A DNA stretch of 64,000 nucleotides from Dichotomopilus funicola (taxonomy: Eukaryota > Ascomycota > Sordariomycetes > Sordariales > Chaetomiaceae), in contig NW_026944099.1 of the NCBI RefSeq assembly GCF_033296635.1, forward strand, positions 82,061 to 146,060, in the 5' to 3' direction. This document shows, piece after piece, positions 1-11,397 of this stretch. The first letter of the stretch is position 1. Every line of letters begins with the position of its first letter. The translations under genes and the position numbers were made by a program. Under the pieces are notes generated by a model. That model worked only from the letters and a program-made list of their open reading frames with translations, was not told the DNA's origin and did no database searches.

Positions 1-929
1 TGTATGTACCTCAACAAATCCGTACCCCTCTTGCCTGCTGGGCCGCACTTTCCCCTCAATGTCCTCCCCCCGTTTCTCCCTCCTAGCTACGTAATTAATC
101 ATTTGGTCGAAGAAGGTACCCAACCTCGAACCAACTACGGAGGGGATCCGTCAAGAGGCTCCATCTGTGGGAGATTTGCCTAGTAAAGGTTTCCATCTCG
201 AACGCGACTCTGGGTTTCTTCACATTGAGGATGCCCCCCCGTGCCCTGAGACAGGACGAAAATGGCACTGTGGAGAAGCCAAGCGCAGTGCACATCCATG
301 CAACGAAGCACCCCTGTCCGCTGCCGAACATGGGCAAGGGCGTGGGGCTTCGTTGCTTCGCTGAGGCTCCCGGGCGGTGGTCGCTTCACCACTCAACCAG
401 CCCCCCCAGCGAAGCGCCCACCAATTCGTTTCTCCTGAGTCCTGATTGACTCTCGCGAGCGCTCTCCAATCGTCGACAATGCCCCTCTGTTGGTGACCCC
501 AACTCTCAAGGCCAGTCCGCACCTCGCGGTCTGGAGCTTGTAGGAAATAAGTACTGGGAAGGCGAAAAGTCTTGTCGTCGCTTTGGTGATGACCTCCTCT
601 CATCGTCGATGTTGTTCTCTGTTTCCCTTACACGTACTCCCCATGTCTTACTTCTTTCGCTTTCTCTTCCTGGACTGAGTTTTCTCTTCCCCGGACCCTG
701 ATTCTGTCCCATGCATGCGCCATCTGTAGCCTCTTGCCCCTCCCTGGTCCCCGAGATATCTGATCGGCTAGCCAGCCAGGCTGGGCACCCCAACCTTCGC
801 TCGCAAAGCGGCTCTCCCACACCAGCTCCCCACCTTGCGCGCTTTCTGCCATTCGCCTTAAGACCTGGGGACCCTCTTCCAACCAGAACGGCCGGTCCCC
901 CGTTGTCCCATCCTAGTCGATGTGCTAGC
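1..929. other. Upstream region of the Zn2Cys6 gene, no gene seen
   Basis: The only long frames here are short, overlap on both strands and have no recognisable protein features. The stretch is pyrimidine-rich towards its right end, as expected for a fungal promoter and 5' leader. An in-frame ATG at 711 would add 73 residues to the downstream factor. That extension is Ser/Pro-rich and looks like translated leader, so it is counted here as non-coding. Confidence 0.5.
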
Positions 930-3422
930 ATGGTCTCGTTAACTGACGAGACCATGGACTGCCCTCTTTCTGTTGTGCCAGACGACGGAGAGTTGAGATG
1001 GTCGGATAGCCACAGCGTGGACTCGGACGATGCCCGGTCCGTCACCATGCCTACGCCGTGGTTGGACTCCTTTTCGACCGGCTCCACCTCGGTCTCAGTC
1101 TCGTCTTCCACCACGGGCTTCGCCCATACCGGGCAGCTCTCACCCATCAGCAACGCCGTGGACCAGCCGCGCAGGGTCGTCTCTAGTGCCGGCAGCCTCG
1201 CGTCTCCGTCTCAATCACCCCCCGTTACCACCGGGCCGCACTCATCGTCATCGTCGTCAGCCCGGACGCCGTCTTGGCCCCTGAACTATGCCGTCCCGGA
1301 GCATATCTCGGCCCACCACCACGGCCTGGACACCCACGAGGCGCATCCCTACCATGGCCCTTGGGAGGACGGCTCGGACGGCATGTTGGCGGTCCCTAAG
1401 CTGGAGCCTCTCGATGACGATGATTTCTGCATGGAAGATCTCCAAGAGGCTCCCTCGCCGCCTACTCCCACTCTCCTGGGTCATCTACAAGGAGACCTAG
1501 ATGGACCGAAGCTTAAACGACCGCGAGGGCGGCCCCGGAAGCACCCGCTCCTTCCCCACCTTACCGCGAATAAAGTCACCAAGGGTCGGTCCAAAACTGG
1601 ATGCCTAACCTGCAGGAAACGAAAAAAGAAGTGTGACGAGGCAAAGCCGCGATGTAAGTGATTAGGATGTGGAGCAACGAGGAATCGCACTAGGCGATGA
1701 GTACCCTAACTTCATTCGCAGGCATGAACTGCGAGAAGAACGCGGTCGTCTGCGAGGGCTATCCGGAGAAGCAGATCTGGAAAAGCGGCAAGGAAAAGGC
1801 TGAGGAGGGTAGGACAGAGAACCAACAGTGTTTTGCGCCTCAAAAGACCTGGTCTAACTTGGATCGCAGAACGCCTCAAGGGTCGCGGCTTTCCGTCTAT
1901 CACCATGCGACCCCTTTTCCACGGTTTGGAGACTGCCGAAGACAGAATCTTTTGGAAACACTACAACGAGCATCTCAGCACTGTTCTCACCGTCGAAGGG
2001 GAGCATAAGAACGCGTTCAAGGATATGATGATTCCCATCGCGGTGAAACACCAAGGCCTCATGCACTCCATTCTGTCACTGGCCAGCAAACACCTCGATC
2101 TCGAAACGCCATACGGCCTCAACATCTTGAAAACCAACCCCAGCACGACGGCCCATGCACTAAAGGAGCGTTCCCTCTACCATCATCACCAGTCAAGACT
2201 CAAGTTCTACCATGATATCGAGTCGACGAATGTCACTTCTAATACCGACGACAAGACGCTAGTTGCTGCGCGGTACGGTCAAATGCTTTGCTTTCTCCTG
2301 GAAGCCCTTGTAGAGGGTAGCCCACGTGGTGAGCATAGGCTACACCTTTCTGGTTATCGCAACCTAGTTTCCACTTCCCCGCCCGAGGACTCAGACTTTC
2401 TGTCCTTCATTGCCGAGATATTTCAGTACCACATTTACGCCGATGGACTTATCCACGCAGCCGTCAAGAAAAACACACTGGACGCACCGCTCCCGTCCAT
2501 TCCGACCGTCCATCAACCTAGGTTGATCGGCGTTGCAGATGGCCTGCTGGGCTTCCTGCCGCAGATCACGGCCATTCGCAACCGGATCCGGAGTAAGGTG
2601 ATGGCGCAAGTGGATGTCGCTGTTGATTACGAGGATTTGTATCCAGCTTATGACCTCGATTGCGCCATTCAGGAATGGACCCCTCAATGGCCGCCGGGCG
2701 ACAACCGGGACCAAGTCAGCCTTTTGTACAAGCAGATGTTGTGGATCTATCTCAACCGGGCCATCTACCTACCCGTATCGTCGCCCCCCTCGTCCATGGC
2801 GTCCTCCGCCGCGTCTCTTTCCTTTATCCACAGTTCCGCATCGCACGGCCGGCCCCCCCCTTCGGCGGTAAACACGCCACCGAAGTCGGCATCTACGAGT
2901 CGCGCCTCGTCCCCAAAGCTTACCAGTTCTGCCTTGGGACCGATTCCCAAATCCAGCCGCCCAAACTCGCGCCTCGGCCCGTTCTCTCGCCCTCAGCACA
3001 ACCCGGTAACCAGCACCAGCAACAGCCATGTTACGCAATCCGGTGAAACTGCAGCTGCTGGAGGAAGCCGAGCCGAATCACCGCCACCCGTCCGACGGCC
3101 GCCTGATCTGGACCCGGATTTGACGCATGCGGTCGAGGAGTCACTAGCTCTACTTGAGTCATTCAAGCCCAGCGACCCGTGCCAGACGCTTCTCCTGCTC
3201 CCATGCTTCTTGATTGGGACCGCATGCTTCAGCCCTTCACAACAAAAGCGGGCACGGACGGCGCTCAAGATAGTTAGGGGCTACACCGGGCTTCGCAATG
3301 CAGACCGTGCCGGCGAGGTTCTCGACGAGGTCTGGCGCCTCATGGAAGCCGGTGAATGGATCGCCGCGTGGGATTGGCCAGGCATTGCTGAGAGGCTCAA
3401 CCTTGACTTCATCCCTGCGTGA
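930..3422 (+). CDS. AT-hook and Zn2Cys6 fungal transcription factor (Fungal_trans_2 type)
   Basis: Predicted nuclear DNA-binding regulator of 787 aa in three exons: 930-1653, 1722-1808 and 1870-3422. The introns (68 and 61 nt) have GTAAGT/CAG and GTAGGA/CAG borders, and both joins keep frame. The N-terminal 190 residues are Ser/Pro/Asp-rich. An AT-hook (RPRGRPRKH) lies near residue 200. A complete zinc cluster follows at about 225-252 (CLTCRKRKKKCDE, then PRCMNCEKNAVVC), giving six Cys with the first intron inside the cluster. From about 285 the protein matches the fungal regulatory domain that starts RPLFHGLETAEDRIFWKHY, with a Ser/Pro-rich insertion near 580-680. The start is set at 930 because it follows a good context (GCTAGCATGG); 711 is the alternative. 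AT-hook plus zinc cluster is known in some fungal regulators. The target genes cannot be inferred from this window. Confidence 0.9.
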
Positions 3423-4510
3423 TGGGAGTCTACTCCTATTCTCTGACTACTGCCTACTCGACCACGGCGTTCCAAATGACCTTACATAATGAGGCCCCGG
3501 AGCTATGCTTCCTTTCGTCTTTTTTCTCTTCCTTTTTCTTTTTACGTTTGCGTCTTCCGCTAGCCCTCACTACAGCTATTACTACATCCCAACATTGGGG
3601 ACAGCATGCTCTCGCAGACATCGCAACTGGTTATCAGGACAGTCGCTGCTTCTTATATTCTTACTATCTTTCTTGGGTACTGGGTTCTTGGGATATGTGG
3701 CGGGCGTAAGGAAGGGTATGTGAACTTTTCTCCTTTTTATTCTGACGGTTCTACGTGAACTAGGAACAGTTGCAGATGGCGAGCAGCGGTTTTCTTTTTG
3801 TTTCTCTTGGTTCTTCGTTTCTTTTTTTCGGAGTCATGGTACAGCTTTTCTTTCGAGAACTTAGGTATGCATGTCGGTATGGGTGGGACGGGCATAGGAG
3901 CGCAGAGCTTACGGTGCACTGAGACCGGTGTTTGGGGGAGAATCTGGCGAAACACATACCGGGGGTGGGAATCGGACATGAGACATGGCGTTCACTGCAG
4001 AAAGGGGAGAGAGATGCTTGTTAATCTACATTTTTTTCCTTTTGGTTGCATTTCTTATGGATACATGATCTCGCACGATCGACAACATAGGGCCCGGGTT
4101 AAGTGGCTAGCTGGCGTTGCAGGCAGAATATTCGAGCATGAAAAGGGCTTCCTTTCTTTTGGCCCTCCCGCGGACATGATCTCTGGAGCTCCTGGGCCAA
4201 TACCGCAGTGACTGAATAGTACGTGTCTTGAATCTGTTTTGTGAGAGCGCGCAATGTTGCGCCCATAGTCTTGAACCAAACCTAGCTCTTTTGTGGCTCT
4301 CTCTCCCTTTTCCCTCATACCCCGCCGACCTGGCCCTATCAAACACACATATGCGTACAGAGATTTGTTACACAGAACCTCAAAACAACCCCTCCCAATA
4401 AACCGAAAAAAGGAAACGTAAAGAAAGATAAATCGTAGGTTTCTCACTTTTATCGTACTCACTACCCCTTTCCCTCACAACTCGCCGGATGGATATCTTC
4501 TGCGCAAGCC
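3423..4510. other. Tail-to-tail intergenic region, no gene seen
   Basis: About 1.1 kb lies between the stop of the zinc-cluster factor (+) and the stop of the AAA ATPase (-). It is rich in T/C runs at 3500-3545 and 3785-3835, fitting 3' untranslated regions of convergent genes. The short frames have no recognisable protein features. Confidence 0.5.
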
Positions 4511-6598
4511 TCAATTCTTCCCATCACCCTGCCCATTCTCCTTCTCCCCTTCTTCTTCCTTCTCTTGCAACGTCACGTCGATACCCCCAGGTACTTTCCG
4601 AATCTCGTATTTCCCACCCAGCACCAAATCCTTCGCCACCAGTTCCCTCGTTCGGCCGAGACTCTCAATGGCCGCAATCCGGTCAATCGTGCCCTGCAGA
4701 TGTTCGCGGAAGCCCGGCTGCGCGACAATCTCCTGGAAGGCCAAGTGCATGGGTACCGAGCTGGCGCGGACGTGTGCGTCGCTGGTGATGCTGAAGAGGT
4801 TGAGCCGGTCGAAGGCGCGGACGAAGTCGACGCGGGTCATGATCTCTTGGGCTTGGAAGAGGGGGAAGGAGGGCAGGACGTGGCCGACGACGGGGTCGTA
4901 GGTGGTTTCCATTTCTTTTTCTTTGTCTACGAGCGCTGTGGCGAGGACGACGGCTGCGGCCTGGAGGAGGTGGGTTAGGAAGGATATTGGTAGAAGGACG
5001 AAAAGAGAAAAGAAAAGGGGGGAGAAAACACAGAAGGGGGTATCAGAAAACTTACCGCCCACTTCTGCTGATCCATCACGTCATCATCCATTTCTGGGCC
5101 TAGAATCCAACATTGGTTCAGGAACCACGTCTTCTCCATCTCTTTGATGCGATCGCATGCCTCCAGCATGTCATGGCTCTTGGCAACGCGTTTCAGAAAG
5201 TTAAGTCGCCCACCCACGCGGTCGTAAACTTGTTCCAGAATCTCCGATGATGGGTGCTCGTGGAAGTACCGTTGGCGATAGTTCTTCAGCGCTGCTGTCG
5301 CTTGCGATTTGGGCAGATCGAGGATGGTGAGAACGTCCATGCGGGTAGCCAACTGCTTCAGCCGTTCGTAGACCCAGTAGTCATCGCTGTTGAAGATCAT
5401 GGTGACTAGATCGGCGGCGGCCCACTGCTCAGCGCGTTGCTGCAGTAGCTCAAAGAGATCTTTGCCGTCGTCGTCATCGCGGATTAGGTGCATTTGGTTG
5501 ATGATGAGGATAAGCGGCTTCCCAACGTGCTTCCGCCGCTGTAGTGCGACTTTCTCGAGCTTGTTGAGCGCACGCTCAATGTCGAGGAGCGCGGTGGTGT
5601 CGCGCGGCCCACGTTCGCTGAAATACCCGCCGATATAATCCTCGTGGAATTCGTAATCCAGCGCTTTGCCGAGACGGATCCGGAAGATTTCCAGATCGGC
5701 ATGCGCTTCAAACATGGCCACGCCGTCGCCGTCGATTTTCCGCATTGCTTCGAGGAGCATGCTGCTCTTACCGGTGCCTTTCTCTCCGATAAAGAGGTGG
5801 TAGTGCCCCCCACTGTGGCCGGACACGATAGCGTCAACAATGGCTTGCTCCGGCCGCTCGACCCAGTGAGTGGCTGCGGCTGTGTGGTGGAGAGGGAGAT
5901 CTTTGCCGATGGCCGCGAGATCTAGGACGGGGTCACCAGGCTCAAAGGCATTGGACATCTTGTGGAGCACCATGTACTTGTACGACTTATGATATGCGTA
6001 CGCTGCTAAGCCGAAACCGACACCAAGAACCAAGATTGAAGCAAGCGAGGTGGCGGCGGATTCCACCATCTTGGAGATAAGGGGTTGCTGAGCATCTTGC
6101 CCTGGTGGTGGTGGTGGTGGAGGAGGAGGAGGGAATTGTGATTGTTGACCAGCTCCCGATTCTGCTGGGTGAGTTAGTAACAGTTTAATCGAATGCCCAA
6201 TGTAAGAAAGGCTCTTTAAAAAAACAAGCCGGTGGAAAAGAAGTGACTTATTTGGAATCCCCGAGAGCAGTCAATGTTGACAACACGGTGATCTGGGCCG
6301 ATAACCGTTACGTCACCAGGTCACACAAGACCAGCGAAGTTTCATGGTGAGGTGAAACTGAGGAACGGAGCGGTATTCCCAAACCAGCCTCAAGACCCCC
6401 CTCACAAGAAAAAGGTAAGAAAGGAAAGACCAGCGAAGGTGCAATAGACGTACCAGAAGGACGGTTAGGTTCACTTGAATAAAGTCTCTTAGTCTTAGGC
6501 TGTAAGCATGGGTTTTGGATCTCTCTTGGGAAGGCGATATGCCGCGGCGTCCTGGTGGCCGCCAGCAATGAGCGGTACGCTACCCGAGAGGAAAACAT
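4511..6598 (-). CDS. Mitochondrial AAA-type ATPase with membrane segment
   Basis: Predicted 566-aa P-loop ATPase in three exons read on the minus strand: 6598-6454, 6161-5056 and 4960-4511. The introns are 292 and 95 nt, with GTACGT/CAG and GTAAGT/CAG borders. Exon 1 encodes an Arg-rich presequence (MFSSRVAYRSLLAATRTPR) typical of mitochondrial import. A Pro-rich linker follows with a run of about ten Pro, then one hydrophobic segment near 85-109. Walker A is GEKGTGKSS at about 174-182. The expected Walker B strand reads LILIINQMHLI near 264-274, with Asn where an acidic residue is usual. The C-terminal region (about 390-560) is helical and resembles the winged-helix tail of fungal mitochondrial AAA proteins. 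An internal ATG at 6069 would drop the presequence and is less likely. Its substrate is unknown; an inner-membrane chaperone or remodelling role is inference. Confidence 0.85.
6099..6135 (-). repeat. CCN repeat encoding a polyproline run
   Basis: A GGT/GGA triplet tract on the plus strand encodes about ten consecutive Pro in the linker between the presequence and membrane segment of the AAA ATPase. Such tracts often vary in length between strains. Confidence 0.8.
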
Positions 6599-8264
6599 GC
6601 TGCAATTGAATTGAATAGGAGATGAGTGCTCCTCTTAGGAATAAAAAAAAGAAATATTTAGAAAAATGTAACTTAAGCGAGTGTTGCAGAAACGAAATCA
6701 GAAGGAAACGAATTAAGGAATTGAAGTGAGCGAAGGGCCGGCCAGGTCTTGGTCTCGTGCGCGGCGTGGAAGAAAGGGAATGTCAAGTTGGTGTTTCTAT
6801 GGAAGCACCGTTGGTTCCAGGCGAAGTTCCTTGAATTGCGCTTTTCTTGGCGGCTGAAGCCTCGGACAAGACCGAGTCTTGGCAGGTACCGGCTGCCTCA
6901 ATTGGGCGTCTTGGCAGCGAGGAGCTTTGTTTATGTCAGCCCCTGAACAACACTCGTGTGCAAGAGGAGATGTCATTGAAAGGGGGAGTGTCACAACACA
7001 AAAAAATATGCTAGCTACAAATAAAGGCGAGAGAATGGAAACAAAGAAAATAATCAAAATGAGTCTAGGAAACAATAGAACGTAAGGAGGGTCCCAGAAA
7101 ATGAAATAGCTTGTCATCTAATTATGTTTAATTTCTAAACTTTAAAACGTTAACTACGTTAACTACGCATTTTTTACTTAATTCCTCAAGTTCTCAACCT
7201 ACACTTGGAACATGTTTAATCAATTATTATCTTCGAATCTAGAATGATGTGTGGCTAGCCAGCATCATTGAGCATTTCTCCATGCAATGTACATTTTCCT
7301 AGACATCATTAACACAGTTTACGGATGTGTAGGTAGTTATCTATGTCACGCATTGAGGGCCTGCTTTGACAGAATGTTCATGGGGAAGTTCAAACGGCAC
7401 AACCCCGGAGGCTAGGGCCTTAAAGAGAGGGAGTGTGTTCTATATATGGTGTTATTTGTTCCTGTGTCAAGGAAAGGAAGCCAGTTCGGTTGGGTAATAT
7501 GTTGTTTCGAACGTCCTCCTATATGTTCTGTTTGCTGACGAGTTGTTATTGGGTTCGCATTTTTATCTACTTAGACAGCTGACATGGCAACCCCCCGATA
7601 AAACTAGTTGACCTCATAACTCACTGGTTTCTGATATTTTGAGAGTGCCTTGAAATACCCCGATTGTTGTCATCTACATGGAGTGAATATGCCTGGGTTG
7701 TAAATCTAAACGTTTCTCTTAATGTACTTGACCAGGCAGCCTGATGCTAACTGCACTTCTGTGTTCTAATTTCGAGTCATCGCCTCATTTGAAAAGACTA
7801 CAACTGCAGAGGAACCTCCCTCACGGTATTCAAGAGGCCAGGGAGGCGAGACAATACAGGTAGAAACCAGAATAAGGTACAGGATGACTGGCAAATGGAA
7901 AGTTGCAGTTCTTGGGACTGTGCTGGGTGGTCTTTTTGCAAAATGATTGCACCTTGGTGACTTGGGCTTCCGTCTGAACTTGACGCGTTCTCGCTCCTGC
8001 CCTTGAATTTCGCGGCATGTGTTTTTACGCGACCATGAGTAGGAATTCCTCGTCAAGAACGGAATATTTGATTTGAATGCTCCAATACCAACCACAACCC
8101 TTTCTTCACGGATTAGCGACCGGCTGCAATATTGGTCCTCCGACTATCCCATCGACATCATCTGTTGTGGGATGCAGTCATTCGATCTATAACTTCAAAT
8201 TCCTCGACTGTATCCCGACCTCGTTCCAAGACTTTGAAATCGGACCGGAAGAATGAACATTGGG
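6599..8264. other. Divergent intergenic region with an AT-rich core, no gene seen
   Basis: This 1.7-kb stretch separates two divergent genes. The part from about 6980 to 7780 is clearly more AT-rich than the flanking coding DNA and has no long reading frame. It probably holds both promoters. Part of it could be a degraded repeat, but I found no terminal repeats or transposase fragment. Confidence 0.5.
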
Positions 8265-8338
8265 GTAAGTCGGCGGTGATTATCGCATCCCAAAGAATCA
8301 TCGTTCACCCCGTCGCGGCAACTAACTGAACTACGCAG
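8265..8338 (+). other. 5' UTR intron of the downstream gene
   Basis: A GTAAGT donor at 8265 and CTACGCAG acceptor at 8336-8338, with a CTAACTGA branch-like sequence just upstream, define a 74-nt intron that ends 20 nt before the ATG at 8359. Removing it joins an upstream ATG at 8253 into an 11-codon reading frame (see findings). Confidence 0.7.
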
Positions 8339-8358
8339 TTTCAATCTAATTCAAGAAA

Positions 8359-10578
8359 ATGAACCGACTTAACATGGAGCTGCCCCGGCTGTCGGCGGAG
8401 GAATTGGCCAACCCATGCACTCGGATATCACTCGACGGAGTAGAAGTACAGCTTTGGCAAGTCGCACACCTCTATGGCGTCCACCATGACATGCCCGGCC
8501 CTGCGCTCCGGCACGGCGCTTCAGCTGAGGACTTCCGGGCGTTGTACGCAAATTATTGGGGCAGAAAATCACAGCCGACTTCCCAAGGAGTAGACTATGG
8601 TGGTCTTGGGACAAGTGGGTACATGACCACTGCTCCGCTGATGCTGGCATCGTCGGCTCAGCCCCCCACTATCCCGACGAGAGCAGAGGAACGGCACCCC
8701 ACGTTGCGGAGCAGTAGTGCCGGGTCGAGCTCCGATACCCAGGACCTTCTCCGGATGATTGATGACGCCGGCCGCAACTGGTATCGAGGCACGAACGCTA
8801 GCGACGATGGTGAGGATGACGAAGACGACGACGATGATTCGGAGGGTGCATCTACGATCCGCCCGACTACAGACATCCGACCCCGATTGGACATCGAGGG
8901 AATCGTTTGGTCCGACCCGAACTTCTCGCCTCCGATGCATCTCCCGCCGAGCGGACCTTTGCCTGAGCTTCCGTTGCGGCTCACAAGGAACAGACTCAAG
9001 GTGTACCAGCCAAGGAGGCGATCGCGAATGATCATGCCACTAGGGTTGGGGCTTACGCCGACCCGTTTGAAGCGTTCTAGCCGTATCCAGCGCCGAGAAC
9101 GGGAGGGGAGTGTAGGAGGAAGCCCACAACACAAACAGAGCCCGGGACGCACAGAGAGTCCAAAGGGCAAGCAAAGCACACAGCAGGCAGAGGACCTGGA
9201 AATTTTCCAGCGGCATGAGTCTGACCGGGATGACTACAAGATGGACTCGGAGAACTTCATCAAACTCAGGAGTTCCCAACAGCAGCGAGAGCAGCTCGTC
9301 CCGAAGCCACTGAACGTTCCCGGCTCGAAAGGTCTTGTTGGGCTACGTGCGAGGAGTGTGACGGAACCTCTTGGTATTATGCCCAAGCAAGAGGAATATA
9401 TTCCTCCTGTCCCCCGCGTGCCGCAGCGGTATATGTTCGTCGCTCCAGTGCCGTTGAGTCTGGGGCCTGTCACTCACGAGCGGGCTGAGAATGAACAGCC
9501 GCCAGCCCGGGTTCCTCGGATCGAAGAAATGGACAAAGGACCTGTGCAGGATGAACAACACCAGAGTGAGAAGGCACAGCTTAAACAGGTACAGGTTAGC
9601 CGGGTGCAGGTTGAACGACCCAACTTTGGCCGGCCGCAGACTTACCAGGCAAAGCTCGACCAGCTCAAGCTCGACCAGGCAAAGCTCGATGAGCGAAAAA
9701 ATGACCAGCCGAAGGTTGACCAGCCGAAGGTTGACCACCCGAAGGTTGACCACCCGAAGGTTGACCACCCGAAGGTTGACCAGCCCGAGCTGGATCACCA
9801 GCAACCTGAACCCAAGCACGAACGGTTCCGCCGTGACTTTTCAGCCCCTGTCAATCCCAAAGCTAAAACCGCAGGAAAGTCAATTCTCCGATATGGCGGA
9901 GGAAAAAGCTACCATGAGCTGCTGAAAGAGATCATGCCTCCCGCTGAAGCACCGCCAAAGCTCACTAAGCCACCTCTTCCTAGCCCGCTCCCGGACTTCT
10001 TGTTGAACCCGCCTGAGTTCTTGAAACATCCGCCGGAACTCTCGCAGCAGACCCCGCATACTTCGTATCTCGACGACGAGCCCGACTTGGGCGAAAGACA
10101 CAGTCCGAAGCTGATCAAATCCGAGACCTCGTCCAAACTCACCAACAAGCCCTCATCGTCGGTTAAAACCCTGTTCAAAGCCCGCAGCTTCCAAAGGCTC
10201 CGCCGACGATCGAACAGCCAGTGCAAAGACCAACAGGCTGCCCTTAAGGAAGCGCTGAGCAGCCAGCCTCCTGCCGCCCAAACGGCAACGCCCGATCAAG
10301 ATGAGGAGGCTAATGACGATGAGGTAGTCCTGACATCACGCTGGAGTTCTGATAGCAGCGACGAACGACCACCGCCGACCGAGTCACGGCTGAAGAAGTT
10401 GAAGCGGGTGTTTAGCATTCCGAAACTGCGGCAACGCAAGTCCAGCTTCTTTTCGAGGGAGAAGCCGGATTTGGAGGCTCGTGGTAGTATGGGAAGTGGG
10501 GGGAGCGGAAAGGACTCGCCGGAAGTGAAGAGGTCATCGGCGTCGGGCTCGTCGGGCTCGAAGAAGTCTGGTAATTAG
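8359..10578 (+). CDS. Disordered protein with PKVDQ/H pentapeptide repeats
   Basis: A single-exon protein of 739 aa that I do not recognise. The first 60 residues look folded (SLDGVEVQLWQVAHLYGVHH). The rest is mostly low complexity. It has an acidic stretch near 150-165, a Lys/Asp/Gln repeat block near 430-475 containing five near-identical PKVD[Q/H] units, and two basic C-terminal segments (SFQRLRRRSNSQ and LKKLKRVFSIPKLRQRKSSFF) that could bind acidic lipid, RNA or membrane. The protein ends in a Ser/Gly-rich tail. No signal peptide or membrane segment is visible. The ATG at 8359 is preceded by AAGAAA and a 5' UTR intron. Function unknown. Confidence 0.8.
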   Translation: MNRLNMELPRLSAEELANPCTRISLDGVEVQLWQVAHLYGVHHDMPGPALRHGASAEDFRALYANYWGRKSQPTSQGVDYGGLGTSGYMTTAPLMLASSAQPPTIPTRAEERHPTLRSSSAGSSSDTQDLLRMIDDAGRNWYRGTNASDDGEDDEDDDDDSEGASTIRPTTDIRPRLDIEGIVWSDPNFSPPMHLPPSGPLPELPLRLTRNRLKVYQPRRRSRMIMPLGLGLTPTRLKRSSRIQRREREGSVGGSPQHKQSPGRTESPKGKQSTQQAEDLEIFQRHESDRDDYKMDSENFIKLRSSQQQREQLVPKPLNVPGSKGLVGLRARSVTEPLGIMPKQEEYIPPVPRVPQRYMFVAPVPLSLGPVTHERAENEQPPARVPRIEEMDKGPVQDEQHQSEKAQLKQVQVSRVQVERPNFGRPQTYQAKLDQLKLDQAKLDERKNDQPKVDQPKVDHPKVDHPKVDHPKVDQPELDHQQPEPKHERFRRDFSAPVNPKAKTAGKSILRYGGGKSYHELLKEIMPPAEAPPKLTKPPLPSPLPDFLLNPPEFLKHPPELSQQTPHTSYLDDEPDLGERHSPKLIKSETSSKLTNKPSSSVKTLFKARSFQRLRRRSNSQCKDQQAALKEALSSQPPAAQTATPDQDEEANDDEVVLTSRWSSDSSDERPPPTESRLKKLKRVFSIPKLRQRKSSFFSREKPDLEARGSMGSGGSGKDSPEVKRSSASGSSGSKKSGN
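9649..9800 (+). repeat. 15-bp coding minisatellite
   Basis: Five 15-bp units of CCGAAGGTTGACCAS run from 9709 to 9783. They are preceded by more diverged copies (AAGCTCGACCAG-type) from 9649. All are in frame and encode K-L-D-Q then P-K-V-D-Q/H repeats. The three central units are identical at the nucleotide level, which implies recent duplication. Confidence 0.9.
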
Positions 10579-11397
10579 TTGAGTTTCGTTAGAGTCATGG
10601 CAAGAGGTTGACATTGCATCGGCGTTGGCATTGCATGGCATTGGCGTTCTTGGTAATGAAAGAGGGGGGATATATTTCGGCTTGCATTGCATCAGCGTTG
10701 GCGATGGCGTTCTCGGATATGGTAGAGGGGGATATATCTCGGCTGCGAGCTGCAGCGGACATGCAGCTACCTGCCCCCTCTCGGTCTTTTCTGGGCTGGA
10801 AAGAACACCGGTGGGTTACGCATGGCGCCGATTGCAGGCAACAAGCAGCAAGCAGCAAACGACACACTGTGAATCAAGGAAAGGGAAGAAACGTGTGGTT
10901 TGCTCGGCGTTCGGCATTGATCGGTGGCTATGGTTCTTGCTTGGTCCTCGCGGAGAAGGGCGATGGGGCTGCAAACAAGTTCTTTGCTCTAAATATGGAA
11001 ACGTAATTAATCGAGCTCGTACCTAGTTCTAGAGGGTGTATGTAGATTTTGTTGCAAATATCAAACAGAAAATGGATGAAATGAAGTTGAGCGGCTCTTG
11101 TATCTTGGATCTGCATGGGAGGGGACGCCTTACCTAAAGTGGAATAGTCTAGAACTGGGGTTCGGTTCCCCACCTTCCAACTGCAACGCGCGATTCCAAA
11201 CGCCAAAACTCAAAATCTCCAAAACTTTCGCGTTTTTGCGAAGTTCGGATCGAAATTTCCCCACAATTCAACGATTTCCTTAATCACGGCGCCGTTCCGT
11301 TTGCAATCGGCATTGCCTCTGCAGCTAGCCGATTGATCCGAACTCCCCTAATGCACCCATCGCATTTTCCGCTGATTGTTTCGCCTTTCCTAATTCG
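10579..11397. other. Intergenic region, no gene seen
   Basis: The stretch from 10605 to 10750 repeats CATTGCATC/GGCATTGGC-type words (GGCATTGCAT, GCATCAGCGTTGGC), a loose direct repeat in the 3' region of the preceding gene. The remainder is presumed promoter of the Reb1-like gene. No supported reading frame. Confidence 0.5.
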
